A stretch of 41,265 bases of DNA from Burkholderiales bacterium (GTDB lineage: Bacteria; Pseudomonadota; Gammaproteobacteria; Burkholderiales; SG8-39): the NCBI GenBank assembly GCA_014860355.1, contig JACZJV010000020.1:1-41265 (forward strand). Reading direction: 5' to 3'. The number at the start of each line of letters is the position of its first letter. Within the stretch, counting starts at the first letter, position 1. A program made the position numbers and the translations under genes. Of the stretch, positions 8,190 to 17,085 are shown one piece after another. Below the pieces are notes generated by a model. That model did not search any database. It worked only from the letters and a program-made list of their open reading frames with translations, and was not told the origin of the DNA.

Positions 8190-8201
8190 GTGTAATTACA
8201 C
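8190..8201. promoter_or_regulatory. palindromic operator GTGTAATTACAC
   Basis: A perfect 12-base palindrome that would overlap the -35 region of the marR promoter. It lies in an AT-rich patch flanked by CATATG and TATATG, unusual in this GC-rich DNA. It is probably the binding site of the adjacent MarR (inference from position and symmetry). Confidence 0.6.
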
Positions 8202-8311
8202 CTATATGCGCTGCGCCGGCGCTTTTCGGGAACCGGATCGCGCCAACCCGGCGGGCGATTGCGCCGCGAAACCCCCGCCGCGGGTCCGCGCATAAGCACC
8301 CGATCTGCACC

Positions 8312-8317
8312 TATAAT
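8312..8317 (+). promoter_or_regulatory. candidate -10 (TATAAT) upstream of the acetyltransferase
   Basis: Exact TATAAT consensus within the 339-bp gap between marR and the acetyltransferase. No good -35 is present at 16-18 bases. A transcript from here would have a leader of about 185 nt before the acetyltransferase and would cover the small frame at 8369. Confidence 0.4.
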
Positions 8318-8368
8318 GCTTGCGGTGTCTATCCAACGCGCAGCGGGAACGGCCGGTTCGAAGACCAA

Positions 8369-8512
8369 ATGAACGCATCTCGGGGATTCAAGCCATTGTT
8401 CGCGCCAGTGCCGTGTTCGCCGCTGCGGGCGGGGATGCTGCAGCGGCTCGGTCCGCATAAGTCGGGCGCGATGCGCTCGGCCGGCCTCGTTTCCGTGTAT
8501 GTTGCGCGATGA
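8369..8512 (+). CDS. possible 47-residue upstream reading frame
   Basis: A short frame that starts 52 bases after the TATAAT at 8312. Its TGA overlaps the ATG of the acetyltransferase (ATGA at 8509-8512). The acetyltransferase has no visible ribosome site, so coupled translation from this frame would explain its start. The product is basic and unlike any family I know, and no good ribosome site precedes it. It could equally be chance. The rest of the 8170-8508 gap holds no other gene I can support. Confidence 0.2.
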   Translation: MNASRGFKPLFAPVPCSPLRAGMLQRLGPHKSGAMRSAGLVSVYVAR

Positions 8513-9000
8513 GCGCGATCGCCATCGCCGGTTACGTTCCCGGCGCCATCGGCCGGGTGGCAGAGTTGCATGCAGACTATTACAGCAAGGCCTGGAATTT
8601 CGGCCTTTACTTCGAGGCCAAGGTCGCGAGCGAACTGTCGCAGTTCCTGCAGCGCATGGATCCGGCGAGCGACGGGTTCTGGACCGCCGTCCGGGCCGGT
8701 CGCGTCGAAGGTTCGATTGCCATCGATGGCGCGAAGGCGCAGACGGAAGGCGCGCATCTGCGCTGGTTCATACTCTCGGATGCGCTGCGCGGCTCAGGTA
8801 TCGGCAACCGGCTGATGCAGGAAGCGGTCGACTTCTGCCGGCAGCGGGCCTACGCGCGCGTCTTCCTCTGGACCTTCCAGGGGCTGGAACCCGCGCGTCA
8901 TCTATATGAGAAATTCGGTTTTCGCCTGGCCGGGCAGATCGAAGGCGAGCAATGGGGAAACAGGGTGCTGGAGCAACGCTACCAGCTCGAACTCGCATAG
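8509..9000 (+). CDS. GNAT-family N-acetyltransferase
   Basis: 163 residues, a single GNAT domain. The acetyl-CoA pyrophosphate loop is R-G-S-G-I-G (94-99), preceded by the beta-4 strand LRWFILSD and followed by helix NRLMQEAVDFC. The C-terminal LYEKFGFRLAG segment is also typical. It probably acetylates a small molecule or protein amine; the substrate cannot be told. In related proteins this domain sits behind a MarR domain, and here a marR gene is a divergent neighbour. No Shine-Dalgarno precedes the ATG. Confidence 0.88.
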   Translation: MSAIAIAGYVPGAIGRVAELHADYYSKAWNFGLYFEAKVASELSQFLQRMDPASDGFWTAVRAGRVEGSIAIDGAKAQTEGAHLRWFILSDALRGSGIGNRLMQEAVDFCRQRAYARVFLWTFQGLEPARHLYEKFGFRLAGQIEGEQWGNRVLEQRYQLELA

Positions 9001-9001
9001 A

Positions 9002-9025
9002 CATGCACGGCGCGAGCCGCGCATG
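9002..9025. terminator. hairpin between convergent acetyltransferase and hisG
   Basis: Arms CATGCACGGC (9002-9011) and GCCGCGCATG (9016-9025) pair over 10 bases with one mismatch around a GCGA tetraloop. It starts one base after the stop of the plus-strand gene. No T-run follows on either strand, so it may act as a stabilising 3' end rather than a classic terminator. Confidence 0.4.
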
Positions 9026-9038
9026 CCCGAGTGCCCGG

Positions 9039-9923
9039 CTAATCGACGATCTTGTTCAGCGGTAGTTCGATGATGCCGCGCGCGCCGGCCGCGTAGAGCC
9101 GGGGTATCAGTTCGCGCACCTGCTTTTCCTCGACCACGGTGGACAGTTCGATCCAGTGCGGATCGGCCAGCGTCGAAACCGTGGGCGTCGCCAGCGCCGG
9201 CAGGATTTTCAGCACCGCATCGACACTCTCCCGCGGCAGGTTCATCGACAGCAGCACGCGCGTCGCGGCGGCGATCGCGCCCTTCAGCAGCATCAGCAGG
9301 CAGTCGATCTTGGCGCTTTTCCAACTGTCCTTGAGCGAGTCATGGCAGCCGATGAAGCGCGGCGTGCTCTCCAGCACCACATGCATGATCTTGAGGTTGT
9401 TCGCGCGCAGCGAGGCGCCGGTCTCGGATACGTCGACGATGGCGTCGGCCAGGATCGGCGGCTTTACTTCGGTCGCGCCCCAGGAAAACTCGACATTCGC
9501 CTGCACGCCGTGCTGCGCGAGGAAACGCCGGGTCATGCCCACGGCCTCGGTAGCGATGCGCCGGCCCTGGAGATCCTGCACGCTGTTGAACGCGGAGTCG
9601 TCCTTGGACGCCATCACCCAGCGCACCGGTCCGTAGTTGGGCCAGGGGGCGCGCAGATCGGCGATCTGCGCCACATCGAAATCGTTTTCCAGGATCCAGT
9701 CCAGGCCGGTAATGGCGCAGTCCAGAATTCCCTGCCCGACGTAGCGCGACATTTCCTGCGGCCGGATCAGGATGCACTCGATCTCGGCATCGTCGATGGC
9801 GGGATAGTAGGAGCGCCCGGAGATGCGCAGGTCGTAGCCGGCGCGGATGAAAAGCTTCTGCGTGGTCTCCTGCAGGCTGCCCTTGGGTATGCCCACGCGC
9901 AGCCGCGGTGTATTCGTGTTCAC
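9039..9923 (-). CDS. hisG: ATP phosphoribosyltransferase, long form
   Basis: First enzyme of histidine synthesis: it joins ATP and PRPP. With a GTG start at 9923 the protein has 294 residues, the length of long HisG. The catalytic half includes GIPKGSLQ, DCAITGLDW and the PRPP loop DVSETGASLRANNL. The last 75 residues form the ACT-like histidine-sensing domain typical of the long form, so it should work without HisZ. The GTG is preceded by AGGG at 9 bases; a TTG at 9968 would add 15 residues that match nothing. No other his gene lies nearby. It follows lrgB on the same strand. Confidence 0.92.
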   Translation of the reverse strand: MNTNTPRLRVGIPKGSLQETTQKLFIRAGYDLRISGRSYYPAIDDAEIECILIRPQEMSRYVGQGILDCAITGLDWILENDFDVAQIADLRAPWPNYGPVRWVMASKDDSAFNSVQDLQGRRIATEAVGMTRRFLAQHGVQANVEFSWGATEVKPPILADAIVDVSETGASLRANNLKIMHVVLESTPRFIGCHDSLKDSWKSAKIDCLLMLLKGAIAAATRVLLSMNLPRESVDAVLKILPALATPTVSTLADPHWIELSTVVEEKQVRELIPRLYAAGARGIIELPLNKIVD

Positions 9924-9964
9924 GTTTGTGTGCCCTGTGCGAGAAATACGGTTTCTTGAATTCG

Positions 9965-9988
9965 GCAATTCTGCAATTCTGCAATTTT
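9965..9988. repeat. three tandem 8-bp units upstream of hisG
   Basis: GCAATTCT, GCAATTCT and GCAATTTT in direct succession, an AT-rich island just upstream of hisG. Copy number could vary by slippage. No function is evident. Confidence 0.7.
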
Positions 9989-10028
9989 GCGATCGCGTCG
10001 CGGCGCATAGCTTACGCCATTTCGCCTG

Positions 10029-10754
10029 CTAGCCGAGGCCGAACAGCCAGATCAGCAGCGGGAACAGCAGCGCGGTGGCGAGGCCGTTCAGCCCCATGCC
10101 GAGGCCGGCGAAGGCGCCCGCTTCTTCGCTTACCTGGAAGGCGCGCGCGGTACCGATGCCATGGGCGGCGACGCCCACGGCGAAGCCGCGCACGCCGTGC
10201 TCGCGCACGCGCAGGAAATCGAGCACGTACTTGGCCGTGACCGCGCCGATGATGCCGGTAGCAACCACCAGCACCGCCGTGAGCGAGGGCAGGCCGCCGA
10301 GTTTTTCCGTGATGCCCATGGCGATCGGTGTGGTCACGGACTTGGGCGCGAGCGAGATCAGGGTGCCGCGGCTTGCGCCCAGCAGCCAGGCGATCCCCAC
10401 CGCCGATCCGATGGCGGTGAGCGCGCCGGCGAGCAGCGCGGCGAGCAGCGGCAGGAGCAGGCTTTTCAATTTGCCCAGCTGGGCATAGAGCGGAATCGCC
10501 AGGGCTACGGTGGCCGGGCCGAGCAGAAAATGCACGAACTGCGCGCCGTCGAAATAAGTCTGGTAAGGCGTGCCCGTCAGGGTTAGCAGCAGCACCAGCG
10601 TCGCCACCGACAGCGCCACCGGGTTGAGCAGCGGGTGGAAGTTCGCGCGCCGGTAGATCCAGTATGCGCCCTGGTACACCACCAGCGTGACGCTGAGCCC
10701 CAGCAGCGGCGAGGCGGACAGATAGACCCAGATGTCCAGCACCTTGGGCGTCAT
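10029..10754 (-). CDS. lrgB: LrgB/CidB-family membrane protein
   Basis: 241 residues, almost entirely hydrophobic with roughly 7-8 membrane segments. The family signature is clear in SLAPKSVTTPIAMGI and AAHGIGTARAFQ. LrgB works with LrgA in holin/antiholin-like control of autolysis and in pyruvate or glycolate export and uptake in various organisms. The start ATG at 10754 overlaps the lrgA stop (ATGA), so the two are translationally coupled. A longer frame reaching into lrgA is a shadow. Confidence 0.93.
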   Translation of the reverse strand: MTPKVLDIWVYLSASPLLGLSVTLVVYQGAYWIYRRANFHPLLNPVALSVATLVLLLTLTGTPYQTYFDGAQFVHFLLGPATVALAIPLYAQLGKLKSLLLPLLAALLAGALTAIGSAVGIAWLLGASRGTLISLAPKSVTTPIAMGITEKLGGLPSLTAVLVVATGIIGAVTAKYVLDFLRVREHGVRGFAVGVAAHGIGTARAFQVSEEAGAFAGLGMGLNGLATALLFPLLIWLFGLG

Positions 10755-11098
10755 GACAGCCCCTTGCGCGACATCAGCGCGCGCATCACCAGCGCGGTCA
10801 CCGCGATGGTGAGCACGGTGCTGCCGATCAGCGCGGTGCAGATGGCCGCCCATTCATCGGCGACGCGCGCGAGGTGCACCATCACGCCGGTGCCTGCGGG
10901 TACGAACAGCAGCGACAGGTGCGAGAGCAGGCTGTTGGCGGTATCGCGCAATCCGTCCGGCACGCTGCCGCGCGCGAGCAGCGTGAGGAACAGCAGCAGC
11001 ATGCCGATCACCGGGCCCGGTACCGGCAGTTTGAATGCGAGCGCAATGACTTCGCCGACGAGCTGATAGACGAGCAGGAGGGTGACGGCGCCCAGCAT
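10751..11098 (-). CDS. lrgA: LrgA/CidA-family holin-like protein
   Basis: 115 residues with four hydrophobic helices, the normal size for CidA/LrgA. The family segment GEVIALAFKLPVPGPVIGM (15-33) and LFVPAGTGVM (65-74) are present. It is inner-membrane and pairs with LrgB. It lies 16 bases after the BPSS1780-type gene and overlaps lrgB, so the three are probably cotranscribed. No strong ribosome site precedes the ATG, which may mean coupled translation from the upstream gene. Confidence 0.9.
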   Translation of the reverse strand: MLGAVTLLLVYQLVGEVIALAFKLPVPGPVIGMLLLFLTLLARGSVPDGLRDTANSLLSHLSLLFVPAGTGVMVHLARVADEWAAICTALIGSTVLTIAVTALVMRALMSRKGLS

Positions 11099-11114
11099 GT
11101 CGCGTCGCGGCGCG

Positions 11115-11873
11115 CTACTCGCCGGCGCGGAAAATGTCGCAGTACGCCGTATAGACCGACGCGGTGAGCACCGGGATCAGCACCAGGTAGCCCAGGCCGG
11201 CGGGAATAGCGGCGAGCAGGCCCAGCACCAGCAGCACCACGCCGTAGACCAGGAAGGGTATCCAGTTCTTGAGGCAGGCGTAGAAGCTCGACTTGAGCGC
11301 AGCCACCGGCGCCAGTTGCTGCAACACGATCAGCGCGGGAGCAAACCAGGTCGCCATGTACAGGGGCAGCGACAGGCCCGCGACCAGCAGCAGGGCGATC
11401 AGCGCCGAAATGATGGATATGCCTGCGCCCGGAGCGCCGCCGCGCATGACCGCCATGAACACGCCGCCGCCGACGACCGCGGCCACGGCGAATCCTATGA
11501 GCACCCAGCAGACCAGGTTGAACACGCCTATCAGCACCAGGTCGCCGGTCCTGTATTTGAATCCGGCAAACAGATGGGCGATTTCCAGCGTGCCCTCCTG
11601 GTCCTGTGCCCTGCACCCCAGCATCAGGCCGGCGCTCAATAGGGGGAACAGCAGTGCGCCGGCGAGCGTGCCCAGCACCGGGATGATGCTGACCGCGAAA
11701 AACAGCAGGCCGGCTATGAGCACGATCAAAATCCACATGCCCGGCTGCCGGCGGAACAGGGCAAAGCCCTCGACTATCCATTCCCAGCCGCGGCCGCCCG
11801 CGACCACGCGCCCCTGCGCCTGGAAGCTGCCCGATTGCGCTTCGGTCGGGGTGAGTGCATCGGTATCGGTCAT
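11115..11873 (-). CDS. BPSS1780-family multi-pass membrane protein
   Basis: 252 residues. After a polar N-terminus of about 35 residues come some six hydrophobic helices with the signature GWEWIVEGFALFRRQPGMWI, typical of the BPSS1780 family common in Burkholderiales. Its function is unknown. A good ribosome site (AGGGAGAA) precedes the ATG at 11873; the 33-residue extension further upstream is not supported. It leads the group with lrgA, lrgB and possibly hisG. Confidence 0.85.
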   Translation of the reverse strand: MTDTDALTPTEAQSGSFQAQGRVVAGGRGWEWIVEGFALFRRQPGMWILIVLIAGLLFFAVSIIPVLGTLAGALLFPLLSAGLMLGCRAQDQEGTLEIAHLFAGFKYRTGDLVLIGVFNLVCWVLIGFAVAAVVGGGVFMAVMRGGAPGAGISIISALIALLLVAGLSLPLYMATWFAPALIVLQQLAPVAALKSSFYACLKNWIPFLVYGVVLLVLGLLAAIPAGLGYLVLIPVLTASVYTAYCDIFRAGE

Positions 11874-12023
11874 GCCATTTCTCCCTGTGTGGATGCCGCC
11901 AGGCCGGGTGCCGGGCGGCGTCCAAGTTCGATAGGTGAGGGCAAGTCTATGCCGCTTGCGCGATGGGCTCAAGGATTACGGGCGATCGATATTCTGCGAT
12001 CATGGGCGCACGCGGAGGATTGC

Positions 12024-12713
12024 ATGGACCTGGACCGGATCGAACGCTGCCTGCAGGACGCGGGTCTCAGCCCGCGCGGCGCGTTTCATCCTGCCTGCGG
12101 CGACGGCGTGCCGCCGCTGGCGTTTGCTGCACCCGCGCGCACCCTGGTCCTGGCAGGCAATGCCGGGCCGCGCATGTGGGGCGCTTTCGACGCCGCGCGC
12201 TCCGGCGGCGCGATGACCCTGGACCAGTGGTCCGAAGACGTACTGCGCGCTGTGGCGGCGCGACTGGGCGCGCGCGCCGTATTTGCGTTCGAGCGCCCCT
12301 ATCTGCCGTTCCAGCGCTGGGCCATGCGCGCCGAAGCCTGCCATCCGTCGCCGCTGGGGCTGCTGATCCATCCGGACTACGGACTGTGGCACGGCTATCG
12401 CGGCGCGCTGCTGTTCGCAGCGGCGATAGCGCTGCCGCCGCCGGAGGGCCGCGCCAGCCCCTGCGCAGGCTGCGCGGATCGGCCCTGTCTCTCGGCCTGT
12501 CCGGCGGGCGCATTCGAGGGCAAGGCTTACGACGTTCCTGCCTGCGCGCGCCACCTGTCGGGCGCAGCCGAACCTGCCTGCATGGACATCGGCTGCCTGG
12601 CGCGCCATGCCTGCCCGGTCGGCCGCGACTATCGCTATGCGCCGGCGCAGGCGCGTTTCCACATGGACGCCTTCCTGAAAAACGTTTCCCTGAACGAGGG
12701 GCCGCCTGGATAA
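12024..12713 (+). CDS. 4Fe-4S ferredoxin-like protein related to the QueG C-terminal region
   Basis: 229 residues. Cysteines 147, 150, 155 and 159 form CxxCxxxxCxxxCP, a 4Fe-4S cluster site. Four further cysteines (174, 186, 191, 197; CMDIGC...CPVG) could bind a second cluster. The N-terminal 140 residues lack any recognised catalytic domain. A perfect GGAGG lies 5 bases before the ATG at 12024 and decides the start; the open frame from 11835 is not used. It probably transfers electrons to an unknown partner. The PfkB kinase gene follows after 7 bases. Confidence 0.8.
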   Translation: MDLDRIERCLQDAGLSPRGAFHPACGDGVPPLAFAAPARTLVLAGNAGPRMWGAFDAARSGGAMTLDQWSEDVLRAVAARLGARAVFAFERPYLPFQRWAMRAEACHPSPLGLLIHPDYGLWHGYRGALLFAAAIALPPPEGRASPCAGCADRPCLSACPAGAFEGKAYDVPACARHLSGAAEPACMDIGCLARHACPVGRDYRYAPAQARFHMDAFLKNVSLNEGPPG

Positions 12714-12720
12714 TTCCGAA

Positions 12721-13641
<921 letters not shown>

Positions 13642-13698
13642 GCATTCGTGACCCGGGATGTGCGGCATGGCGCGCCGCCGGTCAGGCCTGCCGGTAGA

Positions 13699-14343
13699 AT
13701 GCGCGTACTCATGCTGAAATTCGTCGCAGGTCTGCTGTTGCTGTATGCGTTTCCCGTCTGGGGACAGGACGCGCCCTTGTTCGAAGCAGTGGCGGCGGGC
13801 CACCTCGAAGTGGTGGAGCGCCTGGTATCGGAGCGCTCGGCAGTCAACGCGCGCAATGCGGGTGGCGAGACGCCGCTCTTTGTCGCAGCCGAGCAGGGCC
13901 GAGGGGCAATCGCGCGCTTCCTGCTCGACCAGGGTGCGGATGTGAAGATTGCCAGCAACAACGGCGAGACGGTGCTGCATGCCGCAGTCTTGAACGGCGA
14001 TCCGGGGCTGCTGCGCCTGCTGCTCGATCGCGGCGCGGAGGTGAATCGCGCCAACCGCGACGGCGAGCGGCCCCTGTTCTGGGCGGCAATGGCTGGAACG
14101 GGCCGCGCGGCGCAACTGCTGATCGAGCATGGCGCTTCAATAGACGCGGTGGATGCGCATGGCAATAGCGCGCTGCATGGCGCGGCGGATGCCGGGAACG
14201 AAACCACCGCCTGGCTGCTGCTGGACCAGGGCGCCAACCCGGCGCTGCGCAACGACTCGGGGGATAGCGCGCTCGATATCGCGCGGCGGCGGGGCTATGG
14301 CAGCATCGTCGATTTGCTTCAGCGCCAGGGCCGACGGCCTTAG
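13699..14343 (+). CDS. secreted ankyrin-repeat protein
   Basis: 214 residues. An N-terminal signal peptide ([22 protein letters not shown], cleavage near residue 22) is followed by about six ankyrin repeats from residue 26 to the end, such as [28 protein letters not shown]. It should act in the periplasm as a protein-binding scaffold. A second ATG at 13711 is an alternative start; it lies 10 bases after a TAGAAT, so the mRNA may have almost no leader. The stop codon overlaps that of the convergent DUF423 gene. Confidence 0.87.
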   Translation: MRVLMLKFVAGLLLLYAFPVWGQDAPLFEAVAAGHLEVVERLVSERSAVNARNAGGETPLFVAAEQGRGAIARFLLDQGADVKIASNNGETVLHAAVLNGDPGLLRLLLDRGAEVNRANRDGERPLFWAAMAGTGRAAQLLIEHGASIDAVDAHGNSALHGAADAGNETTAWLLLDQGANPALRNDSGDSALDIARRRGYGSIVDLLQRQGRRP

Positions 14344-14720
14344 CCCTTGACTGCAGCAAACGCGAACAGCGCCCAGGCGGCGATGAAGGCGGCGCCCCCG
14401 AACGGCGTGATCGCGCCCAGCCAGCCGAGGCCGGTGAGCGACAGCAGATAGAGGCTGCCCGAGAACAGCACGATGCCGGCGACCATGGCCCAGCCCGCGC
14501 CCTTGAGCCAGGCGGACTGCGGCAGGTGAAACCCGGCCAGCCCGACCATGATCAAACCCAGCGCGTGATAGAAGTGATATTCGACGCCGGTCCTGTACAC
14601 GGCCATGAGTTCCGGCGCGATGCGGGACTTCAACCCGTGCGCGCCGAAAGCGCCGATCGCAACGGCGAGCAAAGCGGCAGCGCAGCCGATTGCAATGAAC
14701 AAGCTGGCGGTGCGGGGCAT
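14340..14720 (-). CDS. DUF423 family membrane protein
   Basis: 126 residues with four hydrophobic helices. The family signature GAFGAHGLK (23-31) near the first helix and YHFYHALGL are clear. These small inner-membrane proteins (YgdD type) have no firmly established role. The ATG at 14720 was chosen because the family begins about 20 residues before GAFGAHGLK; the 30-residue upstream extension is arginine-rich shadow. Divergent from the maoC gene, with 119 bases between them. Confidence 0.9.
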   Translation of the reverse strand: MPRTASLFIAIGCAAALLAVAIGAFGAHGLKSRIAPELMAVYRTGVEYHFYHALGLIMVGLAGFHLPQSAWLKGAGWAMVAGIVLFSGSLYLLSLTGLGWLGAITPFGGAAFIAAWALFAFAAVKG

Positions 14721-14824
14721 GGTCTCGATTTCTCGCGTCGGTTTGCGCTGGGTCACTCGGGGGCATTCTGCTGCGCTTTGCCCCGGGGCGCAATCGCGGC
14801 GACGCCGCACCGCGCGTTTCGTGG

Positions 14825-14830
14825 CAGAAT
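14825..14830 (+). promoter_or_regulatory. candidate -10 directly upstream of the MaoC gene
   Basis: CAGAAT matches four of six -10 bases and ends 9 bases before the ATG, so the mRNA would have a leader of only 2-3 nt. No ribosome site lies in between. Confidence 0.3.
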
Positions 14831-14839
14831 AGCGCCCCT

Positions 14840-15286
14840 ATGAACGATATTACCCAGTTGCATCTGCACGTTGGTCAGGAGGTCGGCGTATCGCCCTGGT
14901 TTCAGGTGGGCCAGGAGCGCATCGACCAGTTCGCCAGCGCGATTGTCGATCCGCAATGGATCCATGTCGATCCGGAACGGGCGAAGCGCGAATCGCCCTA
15001 CGGCGGCACCGTCGCCCACGGGTTTCTCACGCTATCGCTGCTGTCGCACCTGCTGGAGAGCACGGTCGATGTGAGCCGCATGAAAATGGGCGTCAATTAC
15101 GGGCTGAACAGGGTGCGCTTTACCGATGCCGTGCCCTCGGGCTCGCGCATACGCGCGCGCTTCGTGCTCTCCAAATTCGAAAACATCAAGGGCGGCAATC
15201 AGCTCACCTGGGGCGTGACCGTGGAGCGCGAGGGCTCGGGCAAGCCCGCCTGCATAGCGGAGTGGGTGACGCGGCAGTACGGCTGA
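14840..15286 (+). CDS. MaoC-like (R)-specific enoyl-CoA hydratase
   Basis: 148 residues, a single hot-dog fold. The hydratase pair D37 and H42 (DPQWIH) has the 5-residue spacing known from R-specific hydratases, and GGTVAHGFLTLSL (55-67) completes the active-site helix. It should hydrate 2-enoyl-CoA thioesters. Related to NodN-type proteins. It starts the CoA-thioester gene run and is 56 bases before the acyl-CoA ligase, with a palindrome in between. Confidence 0.9.
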   Translation: MNDITQLHLHVGQEVGVSPWFQVGQERIDQFASAIVDPQWIHVDPERAKRESPYGGTVAHGFLTLSLLSHLLESTVDVSRMKMGVNYGLNRVRFTDAVPSGSRIRARFVLSKFENIKGGNQLTWGVTVEREGSGKPACIAEWVTRQYG

Positions 15287-15297
15287 GACCGTTCAAA

Positions 15298-15323
15298 TTG
15301 CAGCGCGGCGAGCCGCGCTACAA
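15298..15323. repeat. REP-like extragenic palindrome
   Basis: Arms TTGCAGCGCGGC (15298-15309) and GCCGCGCTACAA (15312-15323) pair over 12 bases with one mismatch around a 2-base centre. It sits between the MaoC and ligase genes, just upstream of the ligase ribosome site. Its shape recalls dispersed REP elements; only this copy is in the window. Confidence 0.5.
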
Positions 15324-15342
15324 AGACTGCAGGAGGAGCGCG

Positions 15343-17016
15343 ATGCAGGACCGGCATTTCAAGCACTGGCCCATGGGCGTGCCGAGGCAGTTCCCGCTGC
15401 CCGAAACCAGCCTTTACTACAACCTCGAAGTCGCCGCCGCGCGTTACGCGCGCAAGACCGCGATTTTCTACTACGGCGGGAAGCTGTCGTACGCCGAACT
15501 CAGGGCGCAGGCGGATACGCTCGCCGGATACCTGCAGCAGGATTGCGGCTTGCGCCGCGGCGACCGCGTCCTGCTGTACATGCAGAACAGTCCGCAGTTC
15601 ATCATCGCCTATTACGCGATCCTGCGCGCCGACGCAATGGTAGTGCCGGTCAATCCGATGAACCTTACCGGGGAACTGGCGCATTATGTGGCCGACGCCG
15701 GGGCGAAATTGGCGATTTGCGGCCAGGAGCTGTTGCCGCGCATCGCGCCGCTGCTCGGGCCGCAGGGCCTGGCGCGCGTCATCTGCGCGAATTACGCCGA
15801 CTATATCGATCCGGGCACCGATCTGCCGCTGCCTGATTTTTTTCGCCTGCCTGCGCCGGCCCCCGCGCCCGGAATCGTCGGCTGGCGCGAGGCGCTGGCA
15901 GCTGCGCGTGTGCCCGGTCCGCACCTGGCCGGGCCCGACGACCTTGCCGCCCTGCCTTACACTTCGGGCACGACGGGAAATCCCAAAGGCTGCATGCATA
16001 CGCACCGCACGCTCATGGCAACTGTAGCGCTCGCCGGCGTGTGGTCGCGCGGCTCGGCTGACGACGTTACGCTCGCGGTGGTACCTTTTTTCCATGTCAC
16101 CGGCATGCAGATGCTGATGAACGGCAGCATCTATCTGGGCGCGGGCATCGTGGTGATGACGCGCTGGGACCGTGAACTCGCGTTGAAACTGATCGTGCGC
16201 CACCAGGTTACGAGTTGGATCAATATTCCGACCATGGTGATCGATCTGTTCGCCAGCCCGAATTTCAAGTCCGACAGTCTGGCCAGCCTGCGCGGCATCG
16301 CGGGCGGCGGTGCGGCCATGCCCGAAGCCGTCGCCAAGCGCCTGTTCGAGCTCACCGGCCTGGAGTTCTGCGAGGGTTACGGCCTCACCGAGACCGCCGC
16401 GCCCACGCACAGCAATCACCCAAGCCGGCCCAAGCGCCAATGCCTGGGCATTCCCATCTGCAACACCGATGCGCGCGTCATCGATCCGGATACGCTGAAG
16501 GAGCTGGGGTCGGGGGAGACCGGGGAGATAATCTCGTCCGGCCCCCAGGTATTCACCGGATATTGGAACAGTCCGGATGCTACCCGGGCTGCGTTCATCG
16601 AACTCGACGGCAAGCGCTTCTTCCGTACCGGCGACCTCGGTCGCTATGATGAAGAAGGTTATTTCTTCATCGTCGATCGCTTGAAGCGCATGATCAACGC
16701 CTCGGGATTCAAGGTCTGGCCGGCCGAGGTGGAAGCGATGATGTATGCGCATCCGGACATTCAGGAGGCCTGTATCATCGGCGCGCGCGACGCGTATCGC
16801 GGCGAGACGGTGAAGGCGGTGGTGGCGCTCAAGGCCGCGAGCAGGGGCGTGGTGCGGGCCGGGGACATCATTGAATGGTGCAAGGGTCACATGGCCGCGT
16901 ATAAATGCCCGCAGATCGTCGAGTTTGTGGACGCACTGCCCAAGTCGGCCACCGGCAAGGTGATGTGGCGCGCGTTGCAGGAGCAGGAGTCGGCACAGGC
17001 AGGTTCGACGGCCTGA
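15343..17016 (+). CDS. AMP-forming acyl-CoA ligase
   Basis: 557 residues. The ATP-binding loop YTSGTTGNPKG (206-216), the adenylate motif GYGLTETAAP and the hinge FRTGDLGRYDEEGYFFIVDRLKRMI are intact, and the catalytic lysine lies in SATGKVMWR (K539). It activates a carboxylic acid to its CoA thioester; the closest general type is medium/long-chain fatty acyl-CoA ligases. AGGAGG at 15331-15336, 6 bases before the ATG, fixes the start; the frame open from 14956 overlaps maoC and is not used. It should feed the hydratase, SDR and CoA transferase around it. Confidence 0.93.
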   Translation: MQDRHFKHWPMGVPRQFPLPETSLYYNLEVAAARYARKTAIFYYGGKLSYAELRAQADTLAGYLQQDCGLRRGDRVLLYMQNSPQFIIAYYAILRADAMVVPVNPMNLTGELAHYVADAGAKLAICGQELLPRIAPLLGPQGLARVICANYADYIDPGTDLPLPDFFRLPAPAPAPGIVGWREALAAARVPGPHLAGPDDLAALPYTSGTTGNPKGCMHTHRTLMATVALAGVWSRGSADDVTLAVVPFFHVTGMQMLMNGSIYLGAGIVVMTRWDRELALKLIVRHQVTSWINIPTMVIDLFASPNFKSDSLASLRGIAGGGAAMPEAVAKRLFELTGLEFCEGYGLTETAAPTHSNHPSRPKRQCLGIPICNTDARVIDPDTLKELGSGETGEIISSGPQVFTGYWNSPDATRAAFIELDGKRFFRTGDLGRYDEEGYFFIVDRLKRMINASGFKVWPAEVEAMMYAHPDIQEACIIGARDAYRGETVKAVVALKAASRGVVRAGDIIEWCKGHMAAYKCPQIVEFVDALPKSATGKVMWRALQEQESAQAGSTA

Positions 17017-17085
17017 GCCGCGGGGGAGCGCCGCGCGAGCTTCGCGCCCGCGTCCGAGTTTTTCTGATTCTTGAGGAACAAACGT

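Noticed and set aside
8343-8366. tRNA-like GGTTCGAA motif
   Set aside because: The T-loop-like sequence has no pairing stem around it and no acceptor or anticodon arms.
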